Assembly (NCBI GenBank): GCA_001899255.1
Contig: MKVX01000002.1
Location: 248,001 to 312,000, forward strand
Source of the DNA: Rhizobiales bacterium 62-47
GTDB taxonomy: Bacteria > Pseudomonadota > Alphaproteobacteria > Rhizobiales > Xanthobacteraceae
Length of the DNA stretch: 64,000 nt
Direction of reading: 5' to 3'
Positions 34,272 to 44,045 of the stretch are shown here, piece after piece. The stretch's first letter is position 1. Every line of letters starts with the position of its first letter. Both the position numbers and the translations under genes were made by a program. Under the pieces are notes generated by a model. The model made no database searches. It worked only from the letters and a program-made list of their open reading frames with translations, and had not been told where the DNA came from.

Positions 34272-37200
34272 ATGGCATTGAATATCTCGGCCTGGTCGAT
34301 CCGGCATCCGCTCCCATCCGTCGTATTCTCGATTATCCTGCTGGTGCTCGGGTGGATGAGCTTCACCAAACTGGCCGTGACGCGATTGCCCAGCGCCGAC
34401 ATTCCGGTGATCTCGGTCGCGGTGTCGCAATTCGGCGCCGCACCTGCCGAACTGGAGGCGCAAGTCACCAAGACCATCGAGGACGGTGTCTCCGGCGTCG
34501 AAGGCGTACGTCATATTTCCTCGTCGATCACCGACGGCCTGTCGGTGACGACGATTCAATTCGCGCTTGAAACCAACACCGATCGCGCGCTCAACGACAT
34601 CAAGGACGCCGTTACGCGAGTCCGCGCCAACCTGCCGCAAAACGTCAACGAGCCGCTGATCCAGCGCGTCGACGTCATCGGCCTGCCGATCGTCACCTAC
34701 GCCGCGATCTCGCCCGGCAAGACGCCTGAGCAATTGTCGTATTTCGTCGACGACGTGGTGAAGCGGGCGCTGCAAGGCGTCCGCGGCGTGGCACAGGTCG
34801 AACGCATCGGCGGCGTCGAGCGCGAGATTCTCGTTTCGCTCGATCCGGATCGGCTGCAGGCTGCGGGCCTCACCGCCGTCGACGTCAGTCGTCGTCTGCG
34901 TGGCACCAACATCGACCTCGCCGGCGGCCGCGCCGAAATCGGCAAGAACGACCAGGCGATCCGCACGCTGGCCGGCGCAAAGACGCTGAACGAACTGGCC
35001 GGCACCATGATCAGCCTGCCGGCCGGCGGCGAAGTCCGTCTCGACGATCTCGGCACCGTGACCGACACCATTGCCGACCGGCGCACCTTCGCACGTTTCA
35101 ACGGCGAGCCGGTGGTGGCACTCGGCATCAAGCGCTCCAAGGGCGCCAGCGATGTCGTCGTCGCAGCTGCCGTCGAGAAACGCATCGAAGCGCTGAAGAC
35201 CTCATATCCCGATGTCGACCTGAAACTGATCGACACCTCGGTCGACTTCACTAAGGGCAACTACGAAGCCGCGATCTCGACCTTGTTCGAGGGCGCTATC
35301 CTCGCCGTCATCGTGGTGTTCCTGTTCCTGCGCGACATGCGCGCCACGATCATCGCCGCGGTGTCGCTGCCGCTATCGATTTTCCCGGCCTTCTGGGCGA
35401 TGGACCTGCTCGGCTTCTCGCTCAATCTGGTCAGCTTCCTCGCCATCACGCTTTCGACCGGTATTCTCGTCGACGATGCCATCGTCGAAATCGAGAACAT
35501 CGTGCGCCATATGCGGATGGGCAAATCGCCCTATCGCGCGGCGCTGGAAGCCGCCGACGAAATCGGCCTCGCGGTCATCGCCATCAGCCTGACCATCATC
35601 GCGATCTTCGCGCCGGCGAGTTTCATGTCCGGCATCGCCGGGCAATTCTTCAAGCAGTTCGGCATCACCGTGTCGGTGCAGGTGTTCTTCTCGCTGCTCG
35701 CCGCACGCTTCGTCACGCCGGTGCTTGCCGCGTATTTCCTCAAGGATCATCCACACGAGGATCCGCCGCCGGGCCGCGTGTTGCGCGCCTACACGCGATT
35801 GGTGACGTGGTCGGTCAAGCATTACTTCATCACCGTTCTGGTCGGCTTCGGCATCTTCGCGGCCTCGATCTGGAGTATCAAGCTGCTTCCGCAAGGCTTC
35901 CTGCCGGCGCAGGACACCGCACGCTCGCTGCTCGCGATGGAACTGCCGCCCGGCTCGCAACTGGCTTTCACCGAAAAGGTCACCGAGGATATCGTCGCCC
36001 GCCTGCGCAAACGCCCCGAGGTCAAGAGCGTGTTCGTCGACGGCGGCCACGTGCCGCCCGGCACCTATGAAGTGCGCCGCGCCGCGCTGATCATCAACTA
36101 CACGCCGAAAGGCGACCGCAAGATCACTCAGCGAGAGCTGGAACTGTCGATCGGCAACGAACTCAGCAACGTCCCCGACATCCGCTACTGGTTCCTCGAC
36201 GAGAACGGCTTGCGCGCCATCTCGCTGGTGGTGACCGGGCCGGACATCAACATCGTCAGCAACGTCGCCAGCGAACTCGCCAATCAAATGAAGCGAATTC
36301 CGCTGATCGCCAACGTCATCTCGGAAACCTCGCTGGATCGGCCCGAACTGCGCATCCAGCCGCGCGCCGATCTCGCCGCGCGGCTCGGGGTCTCCACCGA
36401 AAGCCTGTCGGAGACCATCCGCGTCGCCACCATCGGCGACGTCGGCCCGGCGCTGGCGAAGTTCAACACCGGCGACCGCCAGGTGCCGATCCGCGTCCAG
36501 CTTGAAGACAGCGCGCGCGCCGACCTGCAAATCCTCGAACAATTGCGCGTACCGCTGGGCGGCGGGCGCGGCGGCGTGCCGCTCTCGGTCGTCGCTGACA
36601 TCAAGTTCGACCAGGGCCCGACCAGCATCAGCCGTTACGATCGCGAGCGGCAGGCCACGGTCGCCGCCGATCTGGTCGGCACCGCCGCGCTCGGCGATGC
36701 GCTGACGGAGATCTACCAACTGCCGGTGATGAAGAGTCTGCCGAAGAACGTTCACGTCAATCAGTCCGGCGACGCCGAAAGCCTCAACGAACTCTCCGCC
36801 GGTTTTGCCACCGCGATCAGCGCCGGCCTGATGATGGTCTATGCCGTGCTGGTGCTGTTGTTCGGCACCTTCCTGCAGCCGATCACCATTCTGTTCTCGC
36901 TGCCGCTATCGATCGGCGGCGCGATCATGGCGCTGCTGCTCACCGGCAAACAGCTCACCACGCCGGTCTGGATCGGCATCCTGATGCTGATGGGCATCGT
37001 CACCAAGAACGCGATCATGCTGGTCGAATTCGCCGTCGAGTCGATTCGCAACGGCATGACGCGCGAGGATGCCATCATCGATGCGGGCATGAAGCGCGCG
37101 CGCCCGATCGTCATGACCACCATCGCCATGGCAGCCGGCATGATGCCGAGCGCGCTGGCGTTCGGCGCCGGCGGCGAATTCCGCTCGCCGATGGCGCTGG

Positions 37201-37373
37201 CGGTTATCGGCGGCCTGATCTTCTCGACCCTGCTGTCGCTGATCTTCGTGCCGGCGATGTTCCTGATGATGGACGATGTCGGACGGCTGAGCTGGCGCTT
37301 CGGTAAGCGGCTCTTGACCTCGAGCGGCGAAAGCGCGCCGGGTCACGACACGCCGGTCGCCGAACACAAATAG
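34272..37373 (+). CDS. RND family efflux permease (HAE1-like)
   Basis: The 1033-aa inner-membrane transporter has the RND layout: N-terminal helix, a large periplasmic loop, six helices, a second loop, then six helices. The proton-relay acidic pair is in STGILVDDAIVEIENIVRHM. The C-terminal half has LMGIVTKNAIMLVEFAVES and ARPIVMTTIAMAAGMMPSALAFGAGGEF. Start follows the adaptor stop with no gap. No outer-membrane TolC-like gene is adjacent. The substrate is unknown. A REP-like element follows. Confidence 0.92.
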   Translation: MALNISAWSIRHPLPSVVFSIILLVLGWMSFTKLAVTRLPSADIPVISVAVSQFGAAPAELEAQVTKTIEDGVSGVEGVRHISSSITDGLSVTTIQFALETNTDRALNDIKDAVTRVRANLPQNVNEPLIQRVDVIGLPIVTYAAISPGKTPEQLSYFVDDVVKRALQGVRGVAQVERIGGVEREILVSLDPDRLQAAGLTAVDVSRRLRGTNIDLAGGRAEIGKNDQAIRTLAGAKTLNELAGTMISLPAGGEVRLDDLGTVTDTIADRRTFARFNGEPVVALGIKRSKGASDVVVAAAVEKRIEALKTSYPDVDLKLIDTSVDFTKGNYEAAISTLFEGAILAVIVVFLFLRDMRATIIAAVSLPLSIFPAFWAMDLLGFSLNLVSFLAITLSTGILVDDAIVEIENIVRHMRMGKSPYRAALEAADEIGLAVIAISLTIIAIFAPASFMSGIAGQFFKQFGITVSVQVFFSLLAARFVTPVLAAYFLKDHPHEDPPPGRVLRAYTRLVTWSVKHYFITVLVGFGIFAASIWSIKLLPQGFLPAQDTARSLLAMELPPGSQLAFTEKVTEDIVARLRKRPEVKSVFVDGGHVPPGTYEVRRAALIINYTPKGDRKITQRELELSIGNELSNVPDIRYWFLDENGLRAISLVVTGPDINIVSNVASELANQMKRIPLIANVISETSLDRPELRIQPRADLAARLGVSTESLSETIRVATIGDVGPALAKFNTGDRQVPIRVQLEDSARADLQILEQLRVPLGGGRGGVPLSVVADIKFDQGPTSISRYDRERQATVAADLVGTAALGDALTEIYQLPVMKSLPKNVHVNQSGDAESLNELSAGFATAISAGLMMVYAVLVLLFGTFLQPITILFSLPLSIGGAIMALLLTGKQLTTPVWIGILMLMGIVTKNAIMLVEFAVESIRNGMTREDAIIDAGMKRARPIVMTTIAMAAGMMPSALAFGAGGEFRSPMALAVIGGLIFSTLLSLIFVPAMFLMMDDVGRLSWRFGKRLLTSSGESAPGHDTPVAEHK

Positions 37374-37411
37374 GCGACGTGAGTGAGCGCGGCGACAAGT
37401 CGGGCAAAACC

Positions 37412-37501
37412 GTCATACGCGGGCTCGACCCGCGTATCCATCGATCTTCGTCAGACGTCGCTCTTAGCCGATGGATCACCGGGTCACGCCCGGTGATGAC
37501 G
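37412..37501. repeat. REP-like double hairpin downstream of the RND gene
   Basis: Two perfect hairpins, ATACGCGGG-CTCGA-CCCGCGTAT (37415-37437) and ATCACCGGG-TCACG-CCCGGTGAT (37475-37497), lie within GTCAT/ATGAC outer ends. They separate converging genes and probably act as a bidirectional terminator. Confidence 0.75.
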
Positions 37502-37509
37502 GTCATCCC

Positions 37510-38184
37510 TCATTCGTTACGCGCCACGGCAGTCAGCTTGCCGATGTTCAACAGCAGAACGCGGCCGCGCTGGAGATCGAGGATGCCGTCCTTGCGCCAT
37601 TGCTGCAACTGGCGATTGACACTCTCACGCGCGGCGCCGACGAAGACGCCTAACTGCTCCTGCGAGATATGTACTTCCGACCCGAAGTCGGAGGCCAGCG
37701 CGCAGAGTCGTCGCGCCAGCCGCACTGGCAGCGGCTGTAGTACGGATTCTTCCATGCGCTCGCTCATCCAGCGAATGCGCTGGCACAACAGTTCGATCAG
37801 CTTCACCGCGACTCGCGGCTCGCGCTCGAGATGCGCGAGAAAATCCTTGCGGCGCAGCACGAACAGCTCGGTCGGTTCGGCGGCCGTCGCGTCCGCCGTG
37901 CGGCTCTGGCCGTCGAGCACCGCCACCTCGCCGAACAGATCGCCGGGGCCAAGAAAGTTCAGCGTCAGCCGCGAACCATCCGATGCACCGGTCTCGATAC
38001 GGATCTGGCCCCGCCGCACCCCGAACAAGGCGTCGCCGCTGTCGCCTTTCTGGAACAGCATTTCACCGGCGGCGAGTTGCTGGGTGTGGCACAGATTCGA
38101 AATGCGCTGCAGTTCATTGGCACCCAGCTCCGCGAACATCGGATTCATTTTCAGAATAACGGCAAATTCCGCCTGTTTGCTCAT
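37510..38184 (-). CDS. Crp/Fnr family regulator, CRP-like
   Basis: The 224-aa protein has an N-terminal cyclic-nucleotide-binding domain (GEMLFQKGDSGDALFGVRRG, FLGPGDLFGEVAVLDGQSRTADATA, where GEVAVLDGQSR matches the cAMP phosphate-binding cassette) and a C-terminal winged helix with recognition helix GAARESVNRQLQQW. The R-E-x-V-x-R pattern matches E. coli CRP. It lacks an FeS cysteine cluster. A CRP-like site lies in its upstream divergent region, and a nucleotidyl cyclase is encoded about 2 kb away. These suggest a local cyclic-nucleotide circuit. Confidence 0.88.
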   Translation of the reverse strand: MSKQAEFAVILKMNPMFAELGANELQRISNLCHTQQLAAGEMLFQKGDSGDALFGVRRGQIRIETGASDGSRLTLNFLGPGDLFGEVAVLDGQSRTADATAAEPTELFVLRRKDFLAHLEREPRVAVKLIELLCQRIRWMSERMEESVLQPLPVRLARRLCALASDFGSEVHISQEQLGVFVGAARESVNRQLQQWRKDGILDLQRGRVLLLNIGKLTAVARNE

Positions 38185-38307
38185 CGCAATAAATTCCTGA
38201 TCCCCTTGGGATACCTAAAAATGTCCGCTTCAAGCGCAGATTTGCTAAATTGGACCAATAATTTTTGGCGCGCGGCCACCGACGCACAGGTCAACGGCGG
38301 CGCGAAG

Positions 38308-38323
38308 TGTGTCACAAGTCACA
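38308..38323. promoter_or_regulatory. CRP-like site between the Crp-family gene and the AsmA-like gene
   Basis: TGTGT-CACAAG-TCACA matches nine of ten consensus positions of TGTGA-N6-TCACA. It lies between the divergent starts at 38184 and 38440. Confidence 0.45.
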
Positions 38324-38439
38324 TCCATTTGCAGCACCCGATGAATAATTCCGACGTTTTGCCGCGATAGCTTTCCGACCCAGCCAACGACCGGACCGCC
38401 GGGACTTTCGACAACGATCGTTTGGACAAGGATCACGTC

Positions 38440-40362
38440 ATGAGACTGCTCAAGATCGCTAGTGCCGTTATCGCTGTTGCGATCGTCGTCTGCGGCGTAT
38501 TGCTGACCCTGGGCATTCCGGCCAGCCTCGTCACACCCGCAATTCAGGCACGGCTCGACCGCGCCGGTGGCTATCGCGTGACGATCGACAAGCCGGTGAG
38601 CATCGCCCTGTGGCCTACCGTCGCCCTGATCTTGCGGGACGTTTCGCTCGAAGCGCCGGGCGACCGCGCCATGACCGAACGCGCCGATATCGATGCCGTC
38701 CGCATCGAGACTCCGCTCTGGAGCCTGCTGACCGGCCGTCCCGTCGTGACCGAACTGGCGATCAGCAAACCGGTGCTGCATTTACCGCTTCTGCGCGACC
38801 GCGTTCCCGCCGCGAACGTTGCCCCGACAGCAAACACAAATGCCCCCGCAGCCGCGCCCGATGCAACCAAGACGGTCCGCATCGAGCGCCTGACGATTGC
38901 CAATGGCAGCATCGTCTTCGCCAATTCGCGAGACCGTGTCGAAGAGCGTATCGAGGCCATCAATGCCGAAGCTAAGCTCGATGCCGATCGTCAGCTTGTA
39001 GTCGACGGTTCGGCCCAGGCTGCCAGCCATCCGCTTACGTTCGAACTCAAGGCTACGCTGCTTGAGACATTGTCGGCCCGTCAGCGCATTCCCGCTGAAT
39101 TGACGCTCGACGCCCCGAGTTTGCTGCGGCAGACGCTGACCACCACCGCCGACGTTCGCATCTCCGGTTCGCAACTGATGATCAACGGCGTGAGCGGAAC
39201 TTTCGGCGGCAAGCCATTCACGGGATGGGCCTCGGTTGATGTCGCCAACAAGCCGCTCGTCAAACTGGATCTCGATTTTCAGGATTTCGCCATCGGTCTG
39301 CCGCCCGATCGCACGCTGGCAAAACCAACGACCGATTTGCCGCCCACATCGGCGCAAGCCTGGAGCGACGCCCCGCTCGATATCGACCGGCTGAATTATT
39401 TTGACGCCAGCCTGCGCCTATCGGCGGCCCGCATGGCGATCGGCGATGTCCGTCTTGCACCGGTATCGATCGAAGCCTCATTGATGCAGGGCGTACTCAA
39501 AGCCACCTTCCAGAATCTCGGCGTGTATGACGGTCACGCTGACGGCGAATTGAATATCGATGTCTCCGGCAGCAAGCCGAATTATGCTTTGCGCGCCGAC
39601 CTCGACGGCGTCCGCGCGTTGCCGATGTTATCCGGGCTGGCCGACTTCAATCATCTCGATGGCAAACTGCAGAGCAAGCTGATGCTGCAATCGGCTGGCG
39701 CAAGCCCGCGCGCCATCATGACTGGCCTTAACGGCACCGCCTTCATCAGTTTTCAGGACGGCTCACTCCGTGGCATCAACCTCGCCAAGATGATCCGCTC
39801 GCTCACCACCGGCACATTGTCGGGCTGGCAGACCGGCCCCGATCAAAGCACCGACCTGACGCAACTCAACGCCTCGTTTCGCGTCGAACAGGGCAAGGCC
39901 GCGACCAGCGACCTGATGCTGGCGGGGCCGCTGGTGCGAATGACCGGCGCCGGCACTGTCGATCTTGTCGCCAGAACGCTGGCCCTGCGTGTCGAGCCGA
40001 AACTGGTGCTGACCACCGAGGGCCAAGGCGGCGAAGCCAATCCGGTCGGCCTCGGCATTCCAGTCGTCATCGACGGACCATGGGCGCAACCGCGCATCTA
40101 TCCCGACGCCGCCGGCATCCTCGACAATCCTGCCGCGGCCTATGCCAAGCTGCGCGAACTCGGCCAGGGGCTGTTCGGCGGCGATCCGGCCAATCCATCG
40201 AATGGCAGCTTTGGCGACACGCTGGGCGCCATGATCCGGCAGGGTCTCGGCGACGCGGCCAAACCACCCGCCGCGTCGGGCGCCGAAAAGGCCGATCCAG
40301 CCGCGCCGAAGGGCGCTTCGCCGATCGACGGCATTCTCAAGCAATTATTCGGCCGGCAATAA
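38440..40362 (+). CDS. AsmA family protein
   Basis: The 640-aa protein has an N-terminal membrane helix (LLKIASAVIAVAIVVCGVLL) and a long periplasmic AsmA-type region of alternating beta-strands (VTIDKPVSIALWPTVALILRD, ASLRLSAARMAIGDV, LVRMTGAGTVDLVARTLALRVEP). AsmA-family proteins act in envelope lipid homeostasis and inner-to-outer membrane lipid traffic. ATG at 38440 has AAGGAT upstream. It is followed by a cyclase gene 51 bp downstream. Confidence 0.85.
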   Translation: MRLLKIASAVIAVAIVVCGVLLTLGIPASLVTPAIQARLDRAGGYRVTIDKPVSIALWPTVALILRDVSLEAPGDRAMTERADIDAVRIETPLWSLLTGRPVVTELAISKPVLHLPLLRDRVPAANVAPTANTNAPAAAPDATKTVRIERLTIANGSIVFANSRDRVEERIEAINAEAKLDADRQLVVDGSAQAASHPLTFELKATLLETLSARQRIPAELTLDAPSLLRQTLTTTADVRISGSQLMINGVSGTFGGKPFTGWASVDVANKPLVKLDLDFQDFAIGLPPDRTLAKPTTDLPPTSAQAWSDAPLDIDRLNYFDASLRLSAARMAIGDVRLAPVSIEASLMQGVLKATFQNLGVYDGHADGELNIDVSGSKPNYALRADLDGVRALPMLSGLADFNHLDGKLQSKLMLQSAGASPRAIMTGLNGTAFISFQDGSLRGINLAKMIRSLTTGTLSGWQTGPDQSTDLTQLNASFRVEQGKAATSDLMLAGPLVRMTGAGTVDLVARTLALRVEPKLVLTTEGQGGEANPVGLGIPVVIDGPWAQPRIYPDAAGILDNPAAAYAKLRELGQGLFGGDPANPSNGSFGDTLGAMIRQGLGDAAKPPAASGAEKADPAAPKGASPIDGILKQLFGRQ

Positions 40363-40413
40363 ACGCGACGGCCTAACCACGTTGACAAACCCGGCAACCG
40401 GTCCGGTCAAATT

Positions 40414-42906
40414 GTGCTAGAGCAGACTCCTGCTCAGCTGGATTTCGATGGGATGCCCGAGGTCAAGGACCAAGCCTGGTTTCGTCGTGGCGGCCTGTTC
40501 GCCAAATACGTGCTGTCGCTGGTCGGACTCGTGCTGTTCGTGCTCGCCGTCAATGGCGCGCTCGAAACCTTGATGATCTATCGCGAGACCAAAAACAATC
40601 TCACCGACGCCATGGCCGAAAAGGCCGAAACCGTGGCCCGGCGCATCGAACAATCGATGTCCGATCTCGAACGCCAGGTCAGCTGGGTGACCCGAGCCAG
40701 CGTCAACACGCTGGCGCAGCGCCAGAATGATTACGCCCAGTTGATGAACCAGCAACCCGCGGTCAATCAGATCTTCAAGCTCGACGGCGCCGGGCGCGAG
40801 CAGCTCCGCATGACGCGCTCGTCCGTGATTCTGGACAGCAGCGCCGATTTCTCGCGCGACATCAGCTTCACGCAAACGCTCGCCAAGGGCGCCTCATTCG
40901 CGCCGGCGTTTTTCCGTGACGGACGGCCGTACATGTCGATTGCGGAATCGCATTCCGGCCGCGATGCCGGCGTGACCGTCGCCGAAATCAGCCTGCAATT
41001 CCTCACCGATTTCGTCGACGCCGCGCAAGTCGGCAAGGTCAGCGCCGCCTATATCGTCGATCCGTCAGGACGCGTGCTGGCCGGGTCCGGCGCGGTCCAC
41101 ACCACCGGACAGGACGTCTCAGCCTTGCCGCAGGTCGCGGCGCTGGTGAAATCCGGTGGCGCAGCCATCAATGACGGCACCGCTCTCGACGGCCAATCCG
41201 TTCTCACCGCGGCAAAACCAGTGCCGCGCCTCGGCTGGTTCGTGGTGTTCGAGCAGCCTTCGCGGCAGGCCCTGGCGCCGGTCCGCGATCTGCTTTTCCG
41301 CATCGCTCTGCTGGTCGCCTTCGGACTGGCCGTGGCAACGCTCGCCGGCATGCTGCTGGCGCGGCGCATGGTGATCCCAATCAGCGCGCTGCGCTCGGGC
41401 GCACGGCGGCTTGGCACCGGCGACTTCGGCAGCCGCATCGCCATCAAGACCGGCGATGAACTCGAAGAACTTGCCGACCAGTTCAACAGCATGGCAGGCC
41501 AGTTGCGCGAGACCTATGCTGGACTTGAAAACAAGGTGGCGGAACGCACGCGCGATCTTGCGCAGTCGGTCAACGAACTGAAAGTTCTCGAAGAGGTCGG
41601 CCGCGCCGTGGTCGCCTCGCTCGACCTCAACGATGTGCTGCCGACCGTGGCCGCACGCGCGCTGGAGATCACCCAGGCCGACGCGGTCCTGATTTACAGC
41701 TTCGACCCCGCGCGACAACAATTCGATCTGGTCGAGGCCACCGGTATCGACCGCAACCACACCGAGACGCGCCGGTCGTTTGCCGCGACAGACGAAGGCA
41801 GCGTGCTGGCTCATGCTGCGGCGACAGCGCAACCTGTCGCCATTGCGGATTTCGCTGACACCTCAGATCGACCGCTGAAAGATCTGGCGCTGGCCTCCGG
41901 CTTCCATTCCGCGCTGGTGGTACCGCTGGTGGAACAGAGCAGCATTCTCGGTTCTCTTGTCGTCATGCGCAAAAATGCCGGCGCGTTTGCATCGAGCCTC
42001 ACCGGATTGATGCAGACCTTCGCGCATCAGTCGGTGCTCGCCATGCGCAACGCCCGGCTTTTCCACGAAGTCGACCAGAAGGGCCGCGAACTCGCCACCG
42101 CCCACGCTGTCGTGCAGCAGCAGGCCAGCAAGCTCCAGGAACAGACCGATCAGTTGCTGAACTGGAATCGATCGCTGGAGCAGCGCGTCGAAAAACAACT
42201 GGCCGAGATCGAGCGAATCCGGCGGCTCGAACGCTTCCTTGCGCCGCAAGTGGCGCAGCTCATTGCCTCGTCGGATGGCCATGATGCGCTGCTCAACAGC
42301 CATCGCCGCGAAGTCACCGTGGTATTCTGCGACCTGCGCGGCTTCACTGCGTTCACCGAAAGCTCGGAACCGGAAGAGGCGATGAATGTGCTGCGCGAAT
42401 ATCACGCCGCGCTTGGCGAATTGATCTTTCGCTACGAAGGCACGCTGGATCGCTATGCCGGCGACGGCGTCATGATCTTGTTCAATGCGCCGATTGCGTT
42501 TGCCGATCACGCGCAACGCGCCATCAAGATGGCCGTCGAGATGCGCGACAATATCGGCGCGCTGACCGAGAAGTGGCGCAACCGCGGCCACAGTCTCGGC
42601 TTCGGCGTCGGCATTGCCGTCGGCTATGCGACGCTCGGGCAAATCGGCTTCGAGCGGCGGCTGGAATACGCCGCGATCGGCAGCGTTACCAATCTGGCGT
42701 CGCGACTATCGGACGAAGCCAAGGCCGGCGAGATCATCGTCAGCCAGCGCGCGTATGGCATGGTCGAGCCATGGGTCGACGCCGCGCCAATCCCGCCGCT
42801 GAATCTGAAGGGTTTTCATCACCCGGTCGCAGCGGTGCAGATCCTCGGTTGGCGCGAGCAAACCGCCAGCGCTGCGAAGACCTCCGCGGCAGGCGGTTTG
42901 TCATGA
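40414..42906 (+). CDS. Membrane-bound adenylate/guanylate cyclase with HAMP and GAF domains
   Basis: The 830-aa sensor cyclase has an N-terminal transmembrane helix near residues 28-50, a periplasmic Cache-like sensor to about 290, a second helix (FRIALLVAFGLAVATLAGMLLA), a HAMP domain, a GAF domain near 390-550, and a coiled coil. A class III cyclase domain from about residue 630 follows: EVTVVFCDLRGFTAFTES with a metal Asp, and RYAGDGVMILFNAP with the second. Start is GTG at 40414; ATG at 40453 (MPEVKDQAW), with GGATTTCG upstream, is an equally good alternative. Nucleotide specificity was not decided. Confidence 0.88.
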   Translation: MLEQTPAQLDFDGMPEVKDQAWFRRGGLFAKYVLSLVGLVLFVLAVNGALETLMIYRETKNNLTDAMAEKAETVARRIEQSMSDLERQVSWVTRASVNTLAQRQNDYAQLMNQQPAVNQIFKLDGAGREQLRMTRSSVILDSSADFSRDISFTQTLAKGASFAPAFFRDGRPYMSIAESHSGRDAGVTVAEISLQFLTDFVDAAQVGKVSAAYIVDPSGRVLAGSGAVHTTGQDVSALPQVAALVKSGGAAINDGTALDGQSVLTAAKPVPRLGWFVVFEQPSRQALAPVRDLLFRIALLVAFGLAVATLAGMLLARRMVIPISALRSGARRLGTGDFGSRIAIKTGDELEELADQFNSMAGQLRETYAGLENKVAERTRDLAQSVNELKVLEEVGRAVVASLDLNDVLPTVAARALEITQADAVLIYSFDPARQQFDLVEATGIDRNHTETRRSFAATDEGSVLAHAAATAQPVAIADFADTSDRPLKDLALASGFHSALVVPLVEQSSILGSLVVMRKNAGAFASSLTGLMQTFAHQSVLAMRNARLFHEVDQKGRELATAHAVVQQQASKLQEQTDQLLNWNRSLEQRVEKQLAEIERIRRLERFLAPQVAQLIASSDGHDALLNSHRREVTVVFCDLRGFTAFTESSEPEEAMNVLREYHAALGELIFRYEGTLDRYAGDGVMILFNAPIAFADHAQRAIKMAVEMRDNIGALTEKWRNRGHSLGFGVGIAVGYATLGQIGFERRLEYAAIGSVTNLASRLSDEAKAGEIIVSQRAYGMVEPWVDAAPIPPLNLKGFHHPVAAVQILGWREQTASAAKTSAAGGLS

Positions 42907-43075
42907 ACCCGCGCGCCAACTTGTTGACTCATGGGTGCGAAGACGATCCAGCATTGCCTTCGCGGTATGAACCCTTATTGACCCTTTATTGACCCTTGGC
43001 GACCGACAGCGCCTCCCATAATCTACCTGACCGCAAGTACGTTTCGGCTTTTCCAGAACCAGAAGCGGATATTTG

Positions 43076-44005
43076 ATGATCTTTCTCAACGCGCTCGGAT
43101 TGCCCCATGACAATCGCTGCAGCGACCGCCGGTTCGCACGCATCGGAATCACACTGACGCTTGCCGCAGCACTGGCCGCGACAACGCTTAGTCTCGCGTT
43201 TGCCGCCGAAGAAGCGCCGGCGAACGCCGCAGCGGTCACCGTTATCAAGGCCGCCAAGTCGTGCTTTGCCGACACCGTCGATGTGTATGGAATCCTGCTG
43301 CCCAAGGAAGAAGTCGCGGTACGGCCCGACCGTCCCGGCCTGAAGGTCACCGAAGTCCTCGTCGACGCCGGACAGACCGTCGCCGCCGGTCAGGCGCTGG
43401 CTCGGCTTGCCGTGCCGGAAGGCGGCTCGATCCTGATTCAGGCGCCTTCCGCAGGCATCGTCGGACAGTCGTCCGCGATCGTCGGTGCCATCGCATCCGG
43501 CAAGGGCGAAGCGCTGTTCACCATCATCACCGGCAGCGAATTCGATCTCGTTGCGCAGGTCCCAACCCGCGACCTGTCGCGGCTGAAGGTCGATCAGCCG
43601 GTCAACATCAAGATCATCGGCGCCGGTGATCTCGATGGCAAAGTGCGGCGCGTCGCCGCAACCGTCGAGCCCAACACCCAACTCGGCCAAGTGTTTATTT
43701 CGGTCGCCGCCAAGAAGTTCCTGCTAGTCAATTCGCCGGGACGCGCCGCAATCCGCACCGGCGAAAGCTGCGGCGTCTCGGTGCCGCTGACCGCGATTCT
43801 GTACAGCAGCGCGGGGACGGTGATTCAGGTCGTGCGCCGCCAGCGCATCGAAACGCGGCGCATCGAGACCGGACTGATGGCGGGTGGCAACATCGAAATC
43901 CGCGAAGGCTTGTCGGAAGGCGAAATCGTTGTGGCGCGCGCTGGCGCCTTGCTACGCGAGGGCGATCAGGTGCGACCGATCACCGTGGCCGCCGATTCCA
44001 ATTGA
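43076..44005 (+). CDS. Orphan RND-type periplasmic adaptor
   Basis: The 309-aa exported protein is a paralogue of the 33366 adaptor. Shared features are KSCFADTVDVYG near the mature N-terminus, a lipoyl half (VTEVLVDAGQTVAAGQALARL) joined directly to its second half (ILIQAPSAGIVGQSSAIVG) with no hairpin, and a conserved C-terminal SEGEIVVARAGALLREGDQVRPI. No permease is encoded next to it. It may work with the RND pump at 34272, or has another role. Confidence 0.82.
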   Translation: MIFLNALGLPHDNRCSDRRFARIGITLTLAAALAATTLSLAFAAEEAPANAAAVTVIKAAKSCFADTVDVYGILLPKEEVAVRPDRPGLKVTEVLVDAGQTVAAGQALARLAVPEGGSILIQAPSAGIVGQSSAIVGAIASGKGEALFTIITGSEFDLVAQVPTRDLSRLKVDQPVNIKIIGAGDLDGKVRRVAATVEPNTQLGQVFISVAAKKFLLVNSPGRAAIRTGESCGVSVPLTAILYSSAGTVIQVVRRQRIETRRIETGLMAGGNIEIREGLSEGEIVVARAGALLREGDQVRPITVAADSN

Positions 44006-44045
44006 GGCCTTTACAATCGCGCCAGATCGCGCGCGGCAGTTAGAT

